In this document: one piece after another, positions 48,170 through 58,421 of the stretch
How positions within the stretch are numbered: position 1 is the first letter of the stretch
How the letters are laid out: each line of letters opens with the position of its first letter
NCBI RefSeq assembly: GCF_004353225.1
Contig: NZ_CP037934.1
Location: 3,596,001 to 3,660,000 of the forward strand
Length of the DNA stretch: 64,000 nt
DNA from: Marinobacter sp. JH2
GTDB taxonomy: Bacteria > Pseudomonadota > Gammaproteobacteria > Pseudomonadales > Oleiphilaceae
Reading direction: 5' to 3'
Notes under the pieces: generated by a model
The model's input: only the letters and a program-made list of their open reading frames with translations
Database searches by the model: none
What the model was told of the DNA's origin: nothing
Translations under genes and position numbers: made by a program

Positions 48170-49843
48170 ATGAGTGAACAGGAAATTAAAGTTCCCGATC
48201 TCGGCGGTGCTGATGAAGTCGAAGTGATCGAAATCATCGCCAGCGAAGGGGATACAGTACAGGAAGAAGATCCGATTTTGACGGTTGAAACCGACAAGGC
48301 GACGGTCGAATTACCGTCCCCGGCCGCCGGTAAGATCAGCAAAATAACCGCTAAAGTCGGTGACAAAATCAAAGAAGGCGATGTGGTGGCTATGCTCGTT
48401 GCCAGCGATGATTCCGGCGATTCAGACGACTCGGAAGAGGATTCCGTGAGTGCCGAGGCCGAGAGCAAAGTCGATGGGGATGAGAAAGCGGAAGCTAAGT
48501 CCGAAGACAGCAAGCCGGCTCCGAAAAAACAGTCAGGTGGCTCGCGTACTGAACGGGTGAAGGTACCCTCGCTTGATGGTATGGAAGACATTCCGGTCAT
48601 CGAGATTAACGTCTCCGAGGGCGACACGGTTGCAGTAGACGACCCACTGGTGACGGTGGAATCGGACAAAGCGACCATGGAAATTCCGTCTCCCTTCGCT
48701 GGCAAAGTCAGCAAGATGCTGGTGAAAGAGGGCGACAAGTTGTCCGAAGGCGCCGATTTGCTGGATCTGGTTGTCGAAGACGAAAGTGATGAGTCGGACG
48801 AAGTTGAAAGCACCGAAGAGAAAGCGCCGTCGAAGGAAAGCGCTGACCAGTCTGAGTCAAAATCTGACTCCAAACCTGAAAAACAGGAAGACAGCTCGGC
48901 TCAAAGTGCCACCTACGCCCCGCCTTCGCCGGGTGCCAAGGTGCATGCTGGCCCGGCGGTCCGGAAATTGGCCCGGGAGTTGGGTGCAGACCTTACCCGT
49001 ATCAAGGGCTCAGGCCCTAAGAGCCGGATCCTGAAAGACGATGTTCAGGATTACGTGAAGGGTCAGCTGCAGCAGGTACAGCAGGGTTCTTCTGTGGGTG
49101 GCGGAAGCGGCATCCCGGCTGTCAAACTGCCAGATTTCAGCAAGTTCGGTGAAATTAAGCGGGAAGGCATGTCTCGCATGATGTTCACTACAGCGAACAA
49201 CATGCAGCGCAGCTGGCTGAACGTGCCCCACGTAACCCAGTTTGATGATGCGGATATCACGGAGATGGAAGCCTTCCGCAAAGCGCAAAAAGCGGTCGGT
49301 GAAAAACGTGGTGTGAAAATGACGCCCCTGCCGTTCCTGCTGAAAGCATGTGCCGCAGCATTGGCAGAATTGCCCCAGTTCAACGTGTCATTGGATATGG
49401 AGCGCAAGGAAGTAGTGCGCAAGAAGTACATCCATATCGGCATTGCGGTGGACACCCCGCACGGTTTGATGGTGCCGGTGATCCGGGACGTAGACCAAAA
49501 AGGCCTGTGGGAACTGGCGGCTGAAAGCGCCGAGTTGGCACAGAAGGCCCGGGACAAGCAGCTGAAACCGGCTGAAATGCAGGGCGCTTGCTTCACTATC
49601 ACCAGCTTGGGTGGTATTGGTGGCACTGCTTTCACGCCGATCGTGAATACCCCGGAAGTGGCTATTCTGGGTGTGTCTAAAGCAGCTATGAAGCCGGTGT
49701 GGGATGGTAACGAGTTTCAGCCACGCTTGATGCTGCCCTTGTCGTTGTCTTACGACCATCGGGCAGTGAACGGCGCGGATGCGGCACGATTCACCAGTCT
49801 GCTCACGCAGGTGCTTGGGGATATCCGCACCTTGTTGCTGTAG
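48170..49843 (+). CDS. aceF: Pyruvate dehydrogenase E2 component
   Basis: A 557-residue dihydrolipoamide acetyltransferase. Two lipoyl domains carry ETDKATVELPSPAAG and ESDKATMEIPSPFAG (lipoylated Lys), separated by acidic Ser-rich linkers. A peripheral subunit-binding domain (PAVRKLARELGADLTRIKGS) and a catalytic domain ending SYDHRAVNGADAARF follow. The catalytic motif reads HRxxNG rather than HRxxDG; Asn is the residue in Azotobacter-type E2 as well, so activity is expected. Two lipoyl domains, against three in E. coli. Confidence 0.97.
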   Translation: MSEQEIKVPDLGGADEVEVIEIIASEGDTVQEEDPILTVETDKATVELPSPAAGKISKITAKVGDKIKEGDVVAMLVASDDSGDSDDSEEDSVSAEAESKVDGDEKAEAKSEDSKPAPKKQSGGSRTERVKVPSLDGMEDIPVIEINVSEGDTVAVDDPLVTVESDKATMEIPSPFAGKVSKMLVKEGDKLSEGADLLDLVVEDESDESDEVESTEEKAPSKESADQSESKSDSKPEKQEDSSAQSATYAPPSPGAKVHAGPAVRKLARELGADLTRIKGSGPKSRILKDDVQDYVKGQLQQVQQGSSVGGGSGIPAVKLPDFSKFGEIKREGMSRMMFTTANNMQRSWLNVPHVTQFDDADITEMEAFRKAQKAVGEKRGVKMTPLPFLLKACAAALAELPQFNVSLDMERKEVVRKKYIHIGIAVDTPHGLMVPVIRDVDQKGLWELAAESAELAQKARDKQLKPAEMQGACFTITSLGGIGGTAFTPIVNTPEVAILGVSKAAMKPVWDGNEFQPRLMLPLSLSYDHRAVNGADAARFTSLLTQVLGDIRTLLL

Positions 49844-49853
49844 TCTTAGCCTT

Positions 49854-49887
49854 TTGCTGCTTCAATCTGATTAGGTTGAAGCAGCAA
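49854..49887. terminator. Stem-loop between aceF and gcdH
   Basis: A perfect 12-bp stem, TTGCTGCTTCAA against TTGAAGCAGCAA, with a 10-nt loop. The plus-strand side is followed by ATCTCGG rather than a T-run, so it may be a weak terminator or an mRNA 3'-end stabiliser. Confidence 0.5.
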
Positions 49888-49927
49888 ATCTCGGCAAGAC
49901 ATTTCGTATTTGGTGGACAATAAAATC

Positions 49928-51109
49928 ATGGCCAACAAGGCAAGTTTCCATTGGGAAGACCCCCTTCTTCTCAACCAACAACTGACCGATGAAGAGCGAA
50001 TGGTGCGCGACAGCGCCTGCCAATTCGCCGAGAAGCATCTTCGGCCTCGTGTAGTAGACGCATTCCGTAACGAACACACCGATCCCGAGATTTTTCGGGA
50101 AATGGGTGCCAATGGCCTTTTAGGTGCCACCATACCCGAGCAGTACGGTGGCAGTGGCCTGAACTATGTCAGCTACGGCTTGGTTGCCCGGGAGATCGAA
50201 CGGGTAGATTCCGGCTACCGTTCCATGATGAGTGTGCAATCATCCTTGGTGATGGTCCCCATCTACGAATTCGGCAATGAAGAAACCCGTCAGAAATACC
50301 TCCCCAAACTGGCCTCCGGTGAGTGGGTAGGTTGCTTCGGCCTGACCGAACCGGATCATGGCTCCGATCCCGGTAGCATGGCTACTCGCGCCCGTAAGGT
50401 GGACGGAGGTTACAAGCTGACCGGCAGTAAAATGTGGATAACCAACAGCCCGATAGCCGATGTGTTTGTGGTCTGGGGCAAAGATGACGACGGCAAGATT
50501 CGCGGCTTCGTAATGGAAAAAGGTTGGGAAGGTCTGAGTACGCCGGAGATTCACGGCAAGGTGGGCCTGCGCGCTTCGATTACCGGTGAGATCGTTATGG
50601 ACGAGGTGTTTGTGCCGGAAGAAAATGCTTTCCCCGAGGTTAGAGGCTTGAAAGGTCCGTTCACATGCCTGGATTCCGCTCGTTACGGCATTTCTTGGGG
50701 CGCCCTAGGGGCTGCAGAAGATTGCTGGCACACAGCGCGACAGTATGTGCTGGACCGTAAGCAGTTTGGCCGCCCATTGGCTGCCAATCAGCTGGTTCAG
50801 AAAAAACTGGCGGATATGCAAGCCGAGATTACACTGGGTTTGCAAGGCGCTTTGCGCTTGGGCCGAATGAAGGATGAAGGTTCTGCAGCGGTGGAGATTA
50901 CCTCCATCATGAAGCGCAACTCCTGTGGTAAAGCTCTTGAGGTTGCGCGGCTGGCCCGAGACATGCTCGGCGGTAACGGTATTAGCGACGAGTTTGGTAT
51001 TGCCCGCCATCTGGTGAACTTAGAAGTGGTGAACACCTACGAAGGCACCCATGACGTGCACGCGCTGATTTTGGGGCGCGCGCAAACGGGCATTCAAGCC
51101 TTCTTCTGA
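49928..51109 (+). CDS. gcdH: Glutaryl-CoA dehydrogenase
   Basis: A 393-residue acyl-CoA dehydrogenase of the glutaryl-CoA type, which oxidises and decarboxylates glutaryl-CoA to crotonyl-CoA in lysine and tryptophan breakdown. Supporting features are [20 protein letters not shown], the FAD-contact [16 protein letters not shown] and [14 protein letters not shown], the Arg-containing [20 protein letters not shown] typical of this subfamily, and the catalytic Glu in [12 protein letters not shown] (about 372). ATG 49928 is preferred over GTG 49910, which has no SD. Confidence 0.92.
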   Translation: MANKASFHWEDPLLLNQQLTDEERMVRDSACQFAEKHLRPRVVDAFRNEHTDPEIFREMGANGLLGATIPEQYGGSGLNYVSYGLVAREIERVDSGYRSMMSVQSSLVMVPIYEFGNEETRQKYLPKLASGEWVGCFGLTEPDHGSDPGSMATRARKVDGGYKLTGSKMWITNSPIADVFVVWGKDDDGKIRGFVMEKGWEGLSTPEIHGKVGLRASITGEIVMDEVFVPEENAFPEVRGLKGPFTCLDSARYGISWGALGAAEDCWHTARQYVLDRKQFGRPLAANQLVQKKLADMQAEITLGLQGALRLGRMKDEGSAAVEITSIMKRNSCGKALEVARLARDMLGGNGISDEFGIARHLVNLEVVNTYEGTHDVHALILGRAQTGIQAFF

Positions 51110-51129
51110 TTGTTGTTGAGAGAGTATTC

Positions 51130-51164
51130 AAAAGCCGGGTTACCTGACAGGTGTCCCGGCTTTT
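51130..51164. terminator. Bidirectional terminator after gcdH
   Basis: AAAAGCCGGG pairs with CCCGGCTTTT, with an inner ACCT/AGGT helix. T-tracts on both strands serve gcdH and the convergent small ORF. Confidence 0.85.
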
Positions 51165-51178
51165 GTGTTTGTGGGCAA

Positions 51179-51289
51179 TCAGTTTGCGAAAAACATCCAA
51201 TCAAAGTAATTGTGAAGATCCTGCATGGCGGAGGTTTCGGCAGGCTGGGTCAGTTCGAACAGCAGACTTTGGTCTTTGGCTAGTTTCAT
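51179..51289 (-). CDS. Candidate 36-residue small protein
   Basis: ATG 51289 follows a good SD (GAGGTG, six to seven bases upstream). The peptide opens MKLAKDQSLLFELTQPAE and ends YFDWMFFAN; it is amphipathic with an aromatic C-terminus. It is closed by a bidirectional terminator 15 bp downstream. The frame is open further upstream but without an SD. I do not recognise it. The SD and terminator together support a real gene more than the peptide itself does. Confidence 0.45.
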   Translation of the reverse strand: MKLAKDQSLLFELTQPAETSAMQDLHNYFDWMFFAN

Positions 51290-51481
51290 AATGACACCTC
51301 GTGAAGTTTCAGCATATTGAACAGGGCAGTTGTCGGCTGCCGTCATAAGAGTGTTTGCATCAGCTGTGCCAGTTTTTATTTGAAGGTAACTGGTTGATTT
51401 TGAATGGCGGGACAAAGAGGGCGCGGTAATAAATTGTGAAAGATTGGGCTAGTTTGGGGCGCGTTGCACCAATCTAGAACG

Positions 51482-51507
51482 AAAAAACCCCGGCGGATGC
51501 CGGGGTT
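51482..51507 (-). terminator. Porin gene terminator
   Basis: AACCCCGGC-ggat-GCCGGGGTT; on the minus strand it runs into T6 (complement of A51482-A51487). Confidence 0.9.
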
Positions 51508-51535
51508 AAAGAAGAGTTAACGTCTAAAGAAGTTT

Positions 51536-52630
51536 TTAGAAGTTGTACTGAGCTGCGAACATCAAGCGGTTCGCGTCTTCGCTGTCGCCGCCTTTGGTTT
51601 CGGTTTTCCAGTACTGGTATTCAACACCCATCATTACGTTGGTAACCGGGGTCCACATGTAGTTGGCCAGAATGTTGGAGCGAGTCTCTTCTGCTGCCGA
51701 GGCATCTACATCTAGCTGAGTCATGCCGTAAACAAGGTTCACGCTGCGCCCGCTTCCGAGTGCAAGGCTTGCGCCAAGAGAACCACCGATACCTGAAACG
51801 CTCTCAAGCTCATCGTTTGAGTCTACGAATGCGTCAGCTCCACCGGAGAGATAAAGGTATCCATTGGCACCGTCAGTGTAGACCACGTTACCTTGGATCG
51901 AGAGTGTGTCGGTTGCTTGTAGCTTGGCCGCACCGAAAACACCATACCCAAGAGTGGAATCGTCCTCACCACCGGTATCTGAGTCATCGTAGGAATTTTG
52001 CTTTACAAGGCCCGCAGCCGAGAATGAAAGAGCGTCCGATGAGCCTTCGTAGCGTGCTGTAAAGGCTGGAGTACCGTCTTTCTTGGTACCGCCATCGATT
52101 GAGCCTTTTGGATCTTCTGCAGAAACTGAAAGCCCGCCAGTGGTGTAACGCAATTGCGCAGTACGGGCCTGGTACCCGGCCCAGCCGGCAGCGCCGTTAA
52201 AGTCTAGAGTTGGCGTGTTGCCGGTAAAGCTACTGAAGTTAGACCAGGTTTGCCCCGCCAAGATGCCGTTGTACTCGCCGAATGCATGACGCAGACGGAA
52301 GTTGCCACCGCTTGCGAAGTCACCTTCGATAACGACTTTAACGTCCTGCGGAAGCATGGTGCGTACACCGATACGGCTTTGAGCAGCCGAGGCATCGAAG
52401 TGCCCCTCGTTATCGGAACCTGAAACTCTGCCGAAATCACCAGCCAGTGTGCTGTTGTCAGCCGCGAGTTGTTCATTAATGTCGTAGGTAGCGGTTAGCC
52501 TTGCGTAGCCATATATATCGGCCTTCACATCGCCCGCTTCGATCTCAAAAGCCTGCGCCTGAGAAGCCAATCCCAGCACTGTCAAAGCCGCCGTTGCACG
52601 AATCGCCATTCGCAATTTATTGTTCTGCAT
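51536..52630 (-). CDS. DcaP-like outer membrane porin
   Basis: A 364-residue outer membrane protein. Signal peptide of about 28 residues ending ASQAQA, then about 16 amphipathic strands, including ADIYGYARLTATYD, QSRIGVRTMLPQDVKVVIEG and FRLRHAFGEYNGILAGQTWS, ending in a C-terminal Phe (AAQYNF) for BAM recognition. The SRIG, EGDF, RLRHA and GQTWS motifs resemble the DcaP trimeric porin family. ATG 52630 follows GGAGAC. Divergent from astC, so it may take up substrates for that region; this is only inference. Confidence 0.85.
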   Translation of the reverse strand: MQNNKLRMAIRATAALTVLGLASQAQAFEIEAGDVKADIYGYARLTATYDINEQLAADNSTLAGDFGRVSGSDNEGHFDASAAQSRIGVRTMLPQDVKVVIEGDFASGGNFRLRHAFGEYNGILAGQTWSNFSSFTGNTPTLDFNGAAGWAGYQARTAQLRYTTGGLSVSAEDPKGSIDGGTKKDGTPAFTARYEGSSDALSFSAAGLVKQNSYDDSDTGGEDDSTLGYGVFGAAKLQATDTLSIQGNVVYTDGANGYLYLSGGADAFVDSNDELESVSGIGGSLGASLALGSGRSVNLVYGMTQLDVDASAAEETRSNILANYMWTPVTNVMMGVEYQYWKTETKGGDSEDANRLMFAAQYNF

Positions 52631-54058
<1,428 letters not shown>

Positions 54059-54122
54059 TAAGAAACCGGTGGCTTGACGCCAGAGCCGCTCACACTCTGA
54101 AGTGACAGAGGGAGGGTGCAGT

Positions 54123-55220
54123 ATGCTGATTGTTCGGCCGTTTCAATCCACGGATCTCGACGACCTTTACGCCATGGCCCAGAGTGCCGGCAAGGGGCTA
54201 ACCACCCTGCCGGCCGACCGAGAATTACTGCAACGCAAAATCGACTGGGCGACAGATTCGTTCAGCAAACGATGCAAACCGGAAGAGGCCCTGTATCTGT
54301 TTGCGCTTGAGGATACCGAAACCGGCCGAATGGTTGGCGTCAGCGGTATTGAGGCTCGTGTAGGCCAGGATGAAGTATTCTACAACTACCGTCTGAGCCT
54401 TACAGTTAACGCCTCCCGAGAATTGGGTGTGCACGTGCGTACGCCCACCCTTCACCTTTCCAGCGACATGACCGACGCCACTGAAATCTGTTCGCTGTTG
54501 CTGGCGGATGACTATAAAGGGGGCGGCAATGGCTTGTTGCTGTCCCGCAGTCGCTTTATGTTTCTGGATGATTTTCGGGAGTTCTTTTCGGACAAAGTGT
54601 TTGCTGAAATGCGCGGGGTGTCGGATAAAGATGGGCAAAGCCCCCTTTGGAACGCCTTGGGTAGCAAATTTTTTGATATGGAATTTGTAGAAGCTGACCG
54701 GCTGTCGGGGTTGGGTAATAAGTCCTTCATTGCCGAACTGATGCCCCAGTACCCGATTTACCTGTCTTTGTTGCCCGATTCCGCCAGAGAAGTCATCAGC
54801 CAAGTGCACGATAACACCCGCCCTGCACTCAAAATGCTCGAAGCCGAAGGGTTCAATTTCAATGGATTGGTCGATATCTTCGACGGCGGCCCGGTAGTTG
54901 AAGCTTTTTTGCACACCATTCGAACCGTGCGCGACTCTTTGAACCGGGAAGTGGTTGTGGGGGATTCACCCATAGACCTCGATGTACCGGCGGAGCACCG
55001 GGTGATGGTGTCCAATCGTTCGTTCGATAACTTCCGGCTGACCACTCTGCCAATGAGCTGCATTGGGCAAGATACCGTAACCATTCCGCAGGCGATGGCT
55101 GAAGCTTTGCATCTAAAAAACGGAGATACCGTTCGTTTGGCGCCCCTTAAAGACGGTGGCCTTTCGCCCATTCATCTGGAAGACTCGATAGGGGTTAATG
55201 ATGGCAAAACACGCAGTTGA
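54123..55220 (+). CDS. astA: Arginine N-succinyltransferase
   Basis: A 365-residue AstA, catalysing the first AST step (arginine plus succinyl-CoA). GNAT-like fold with [50 protein letters not shown] and [23 protein letters not shown] 54123 follows GAGGGAGGG; an upstream start at 54102 would overlap that SD. Pseudomonas has two AstA-like subunits (AruF, AruG); only one is encoded here. Its 3' end overlaps astB by about 20 bases. Confidence 0.94.
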   Translation: MLIVRPFQSTDLDDLYAMAQSAGKGLTTLPADRELLQRKIDWATDSFSKRCKPEEALYLFALEDTETGRMVGVSGIEARVGQDEVFYNYRLSLTVNASRELGVHVRTPTLHLSSDMTDATEICSLLLADDYKGGGNGLLLSRSRFMFLDDFREFFSDKVFAEMRGVSDKDGQSPLWNALGSKFFDMEFVEADRLSGLGNKSFIAELMPQYPIYLSLLPDSAREVISQVHDNTRPALKMLEAEGFNFNGLVDIFDGGPVVEAFLHTIRTVRDSLNREVVVGDSPIDLDVPAEHRVMVSNRSFDNFRLTTLPMSCIGQDTVTIPQAMAEALHLKNGDTVRLAPLKDGGLSPIHLEDSIGVNDGKTRS

Positions 55221-56541
55221 GGCTAACTTTGACGGGCTTGTAGGCCCAACTCACAATTACGCCGGGCTGTCTTGGGGGAATGTCGCGTCCAAATCGAATG
55301 TGAATGCGGAATCCAATCCGAAACAAGCCGCCTTACAGGGCCTGGCAAAAATGAAAGCGCTGGCCGATCGTGGCTATATGCAGGGCGTGTTGCCGCCTCA
55401 TGAGCGGCCTCACTTGCCTACTTTGCGCGCCCTGGGGTTCGATGGCAGTGACGAGCAGATTCTGCAGGCTGCGGCAAAACAAACTCCGGCCATTTTGGCC
55501 GCTGTTTCGTCGGCTTCCACCATGTGGACAGCAAACGCGGCGACGGTTTCGCCCAGTGCCGATACTGCCGATCACCGGGTTCACTTCACGCCAGCTAATC
55601 TCAGCGCCAAATTCCACCGCTCTATTGAGTACGAGGTTACCGGTCGGGCCTTGAAGGCTATCTTCCGCGACGAGCAGTACTTTGTTCATCATTCCGCGTT
55701 GCCTTCGGTTAGTCACTTCGGCGACGAGGGCGCAGCCAATCATACCCGCCTCTGCGGCCACTACGGAGAGCCGGGCGTTGAGCTGTTCGTATACGGGCAG
55801 CACGCGTTTAATCAGCAAGCACCGGCCCCGTTAAAGTACCCGGCGCGCCAAACGCTGGAAGCCTCCCAATCGATCGCCCGGTTGCACGGTTTGTCGAGCC
55901 GGAACACGGTATTCGCCCAGCAAAATCCAGCCGCTATTGATGCCGGCGTGTTTCATAACGATGTGATTGCGGTAGGCAATGGCAATTGCCTGTTTTACCA
56001 CGAGTTGGCTTTTTTGGACGAGGCCAGGGTGCTGGCTGAGATCCGTGAACGCTTGCGGGGGGGCGAACTGGAAGCGATCAACGTGACCGCAGCGCAGGTG
56101 CCACTGGATGATGCCGTGTCTTCGTATCTGTTTAATAGCCAGTTGTTGAACAGTTCTGACGGCATGTTGCTGGTGGTGCCGGGCGAGTGTCGGGAGGTTG
56201 CTTCGGTTAGTCGGTATCTGGATGAGTTGGTGGCGTCCGGCGGCCCGATTACTTCGGTCGAAGTGATGGATGTGAAGCAGTCCATGCGTAATGGCGGGGG
56301 GCCTGCGTGTTTGCGTTTACGGGTGGTTCTGAATGATGAAGAACGCCACGCAATCAATCAGGGAGCGGTGCTAACCGACGAACTCTACGCGCGGCTGACA
56401 ACCTGGGTGGAAACTCATTACCGCGACCGGCTCGTTCAGCAAGACCTCGCAGACCCAAAGCTATTGAATGAAGTCCGACAGGCGTTGGACGAACTCACCG
56501 GCATTCTGCAGCTTGGCTCTATCTACGATTTTCAGCGGTAG
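55201..56541 (+). CDS. astB: N-succinylarginine dihydrolase
   Basis: A 446-residue AstB, which converts succinylarginine to succinylornithine, ammonia and CO2. Guanidino-modifying fold signatures: [67 protein letters not shown] and [15 protein letters not shown] with catalytic Cys in GGPAC. ATG 55201 and the adjacent 55198 are both possible behind AGGGG. In E. coli astD lies between astA and astB; here they overlap directly. Confidence 0.95.
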   Translation: MAKHAVEANFDGLVGPTHNYAGLSWGNVASKSNVNAESNPKQAALQGLAKMKALADRGYMQGVLPPHERPHLPTLRALGFDGSDEQILQAAAKQTPAILAAVSSASTMWTANAATVSPSADTADHRVHFTPANLSAKFHRSIEYEVTGRALKAIFRDEQYFVHHSALPSVSHFGDEGAANHTRLCGHYGEPGVELFVYGQHAFNQQAPAPLKYPARQTLEASQSIARLHGLSSRNTVFAQQNPAAIDAGVFHNDVIAVGNGNCLFYHELAFLDEARVLAEIRERLRGGELEAINVTAAQVPLDDAVSSYLFNSQLLNSSDGMLLVVPGECREVASVSRYLDELVASGGPITSVEVMDVKQSMRNGGGPACLRLRVVLNDEERHAINQGAVLTDELYARLTTWVETHYRDRLVQQDLADPKLLNEVRQALDELTGILQLGSIYDFQR

Positions 56542-56548
56542 CACCGGT

Positions 56549-57169
56549 TTACTGGGTTGCTATCGAGTGTGACAGCATGTCCATGGTGTGCTGGATCAGC
56601 GTGTCGGAAGGCATGCTTTCTCCTTCGCACAACATGATCACGCCGTGCAAGGCGCCTCTCAAATAGAGAGCTGTCTGGGTAGGGTCGGTAATACGTTCTT
56701 TATTCATGGTGTCGTCTTCCAGGCCTTTCTGGAGGGCGGCCACCATGAGTCCGATCAGTTCATCCCGCGAACAAAGCATTTCTGCTGCCTGGGTTTCATC
56801 CACGTCGGCAATCACGGTGGATGCTTTAGTAAGCGCAGCAAAGTACTCCGGTTCCTCTTGGTAGAATTGGTAATAGGCCTCACCCATAGCGCGAATCTGT
56901 GCGATGCCGGTGTCGTTGGGGCAATGGGAGGCTTTAAATCGCTCCACCAAATTTTGTCCCGCCCGCTGCATGATCCCCATCTGAATGGCCGCTTTATCTT
57001 TAAAGTACACATACAAGAGTGCCCGACTAAGGTTGGCGGTCCGGGCAATGTCGTCCATGGACGTGCGGTCGTAGCCTTTGTCGGAGAAAACGGTTTCGGC
57101 CGCATCCAGTATGGCGTCGTATCGTGCCTGTTTTTCCTTTTCTCGGCGTGATTTCAACGGCTCATTCAT
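56549..57169 (-). CDS. TetR family regulator of the RND genes
   Basis: A 206-residue TetR regulator. N-terminal helix-turn-helix (RYDAILDAAETVFSDKGYDR, TSMDDIARTANLSRALLYVY) and a divergent ligand domain. It is divergent from an RND adaptor gene, with palindromes in the shared promoter region, so it probably represses itself and the pump. The inducer is unknown. It is convergent with astB, ending 8 bp from it with no terminator between. Confidence 0.9.
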   Translation of the reverse strand: MNEPLKSRREKEKQARYDAILDAAETVFSDKGYDRTSMDDIARTANLSRALLYVYFKDKAAIQMGIMQRAGQNLVERFKASHCPNDTGIAQIRAMGEAYYQFYQEEPEYFAALTKASTVIADVDETQAAEMLCSRDELIGLMVAALQKGLEDDTMNKERITDPTQTALYLRGALHGVIMLCEGESMPSDTLIQHTMDMLSHSIATQ

Positions 57170-57228
57170 GGCTTACGGTTTCCTCAGGGCTGGCTGTGCG
57201 ATGACTAAGTATCGATGAAAACCTATTA

Positions 57229-57243
57229 TTGACAAATTGTCAA
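57229..57243. promoter_or_regulatory. Palindrome overlapping the RND promoter -35
   Basis: TTGACAA-a-TTGTCAA, a perfect 7-1-7 palindrome whose left half doubles as a consensus -35 (TTGACA, 57229-57234). Confidence 0.65.
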
Positions 57244-57251
57244 AGAGTGAC

Positions 57252-57267
57252 ATTATGTCGTCATAAT
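57252..57267. promoter_or_regulatory. Second palindrome overlapping the RND promoter -10
   Basis: ATTATG-tcgt-CATAAT. A -10-like CATTAT (57251-57256) lies 16 bp after the TTGACA, so both palindromes cover the core promoter. Likely TetR operator half-sites or tandem operators. Confidence 0.6.
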
Positions 57268-57335
57268 AGGGCTGCTTGTAATTCATGGGTTGGCAAGCCC
57301 ACCACTAACCATTCAGGGAAAGGGGCTTTCTGTTC

Positions 57336-58421
57336 ATGTCTCCCATAAAACGTTCTCTCCCATTTACCGTTGTTACCCTCGTGCTCGTAATGTTGTCTTT
57401 AACGGGGTGTCGTGGCGGGAGCAGTGAAACCGCAGAAAAATCAGCAACGGTATCGGTTCGTGTTGCGGAGGTCACCGGGGGCCAAGTGGAGGAGATTCCG
57501 CTGCGTTTCTCCGGCATTGTTCGTGCTGCCCAACGCGCGACTTTGACCTTTCAGGTTAGTGGAACGCTGAAAGAGCGGCCGGTAGAGTTGGGCCAGATGG
57601 TGAACCCCGGTGATACCTTAGCCAGGCTGTATAACCCCGCTTTGCAACCGGCTCAGGACTCTGCCAAAGCCAAACTCCAAGAGCTGAAAACCCAGTTCAA
57701 CCAGGCACAGCGGGAGTGGGAACGTTCGGTTCGCCTGCATAAGCGCGGCGTGGTGTCTGAACAGAGCCTGGAACAGATTGCTGCGCGCCGGGATTCGTTG
57801 CGAGCGAGCATGGCTACTGCTGAAGCAGCGTTGTCGGAAGCAACCCACCTGCTAGAAGAAAGTGTATTGAAGGCGCCGTTTGCGGGTCAGTTGGAAGCCT
57901 TGTTGGTTGAGCGCGATGAATTTGTTTCGGCGGGGCAGCCGGTTATGCGTTTGTCATCACCGCTGGGACGCGAAGTTGAAGTTCGAGTGCCGGCGCATCT
58001 ACTGAGCCATGTGCGTGTGGGTATGGAATTGCCGGTCTGGCAAGTTCAGGACCGCAACCGGGTTCCTGAGACTGGAACCGTGATTGAAATTGCTCAAGGC
58101 AGTTCTATTCGGGGCGAGCTGCATCCTGTGCTAGTTAGTTTGCCCGCGAACTCACTGTCATCCGGAGAACCCGTTGAAGTAGGCATTACGCCGGTACGGG
58201 AATCGGCTGTAACCGTGCCGATGCTGGCGGTGGTGCGCGATGCTGCCGGCACCAGCGTTTATCGTGTTAGCGACGGTGTGGCACTTCGGGTACCCGTAAA
58301 AGTTGAGCGGGTGATTGGTGAGCGAGTGATGGTGCACCCCGGCGAACTTCAGCCCGGTGATCAGGTGGTGTATGCCGGCATGACACGATTGGTGGATGGC
58401 GACACCGTGGAGGTACGCTAA
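57336..58421 (+). CDS. RND efflux periplasmic adaptor lipoprotein
   Basis: A 361-residue membrane fusion protein. Lipobox LSLTGC (Cys about 25) replaces the usual leader, then a lipoyl half (FSGIVRAAQRATLTFQVSGT), an alpha hairpin (LQELKTQFNQAQREWERSVR), the second lipoyl half (LKAPFAGQLEALLVERDEFV) and beta-barrel and proximal domains. It bridges the pump to an outer membrane channel. The stop overlaps the pump ATG by one base. Confidence 0.92.
   Translation: MSPIKRSLPFTVVTLVLVMLSLTGCRGGSSETAEKSATVSVRVAEVTGGQVEEIPLRFSGIVRAAQRATLTFQVSGTLKERPVELGQMVNPGDTLARLYNPALQPAQDSAKAKLQELKTQFNQAQREWERSVRLHKRGVVSEQSLEQIAARRDSLRASMATAEAALSEATHLLEESVLKAPFAGQLEALLVERDEFVSAGQPVMRLSSPLGREVEVRVPAHLLSHVRVGMELPVWQVQDRNRVPETGTVIEIAQGSSIRGELHPVLVSLPANSLSSGEPVEVGITPVRESAVTVPMLAVVRDAAGTSVYRVSDGVALRVPVKVERVIGERVMVHPGELQPGDQVVYAGMTRLVDGDTVEVR

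Noticed and set aside
48064..48873. Ser-rich 269-residue minus-strand ORF
   Set aside because: It is the shadow of the acidic linkers and lipoyl domains of aceF.
49063..49635. 190-residue minus-strand ORF inside aceF
   Set aside because: Antisense to the catalytic domain of aceF, with no start signal.
48170..49843. Inactive AceF because HRxxDG reads HRxxNG
   Set aside because: Azotobacter-type E2 uses Asn at this position, so activity is expected.
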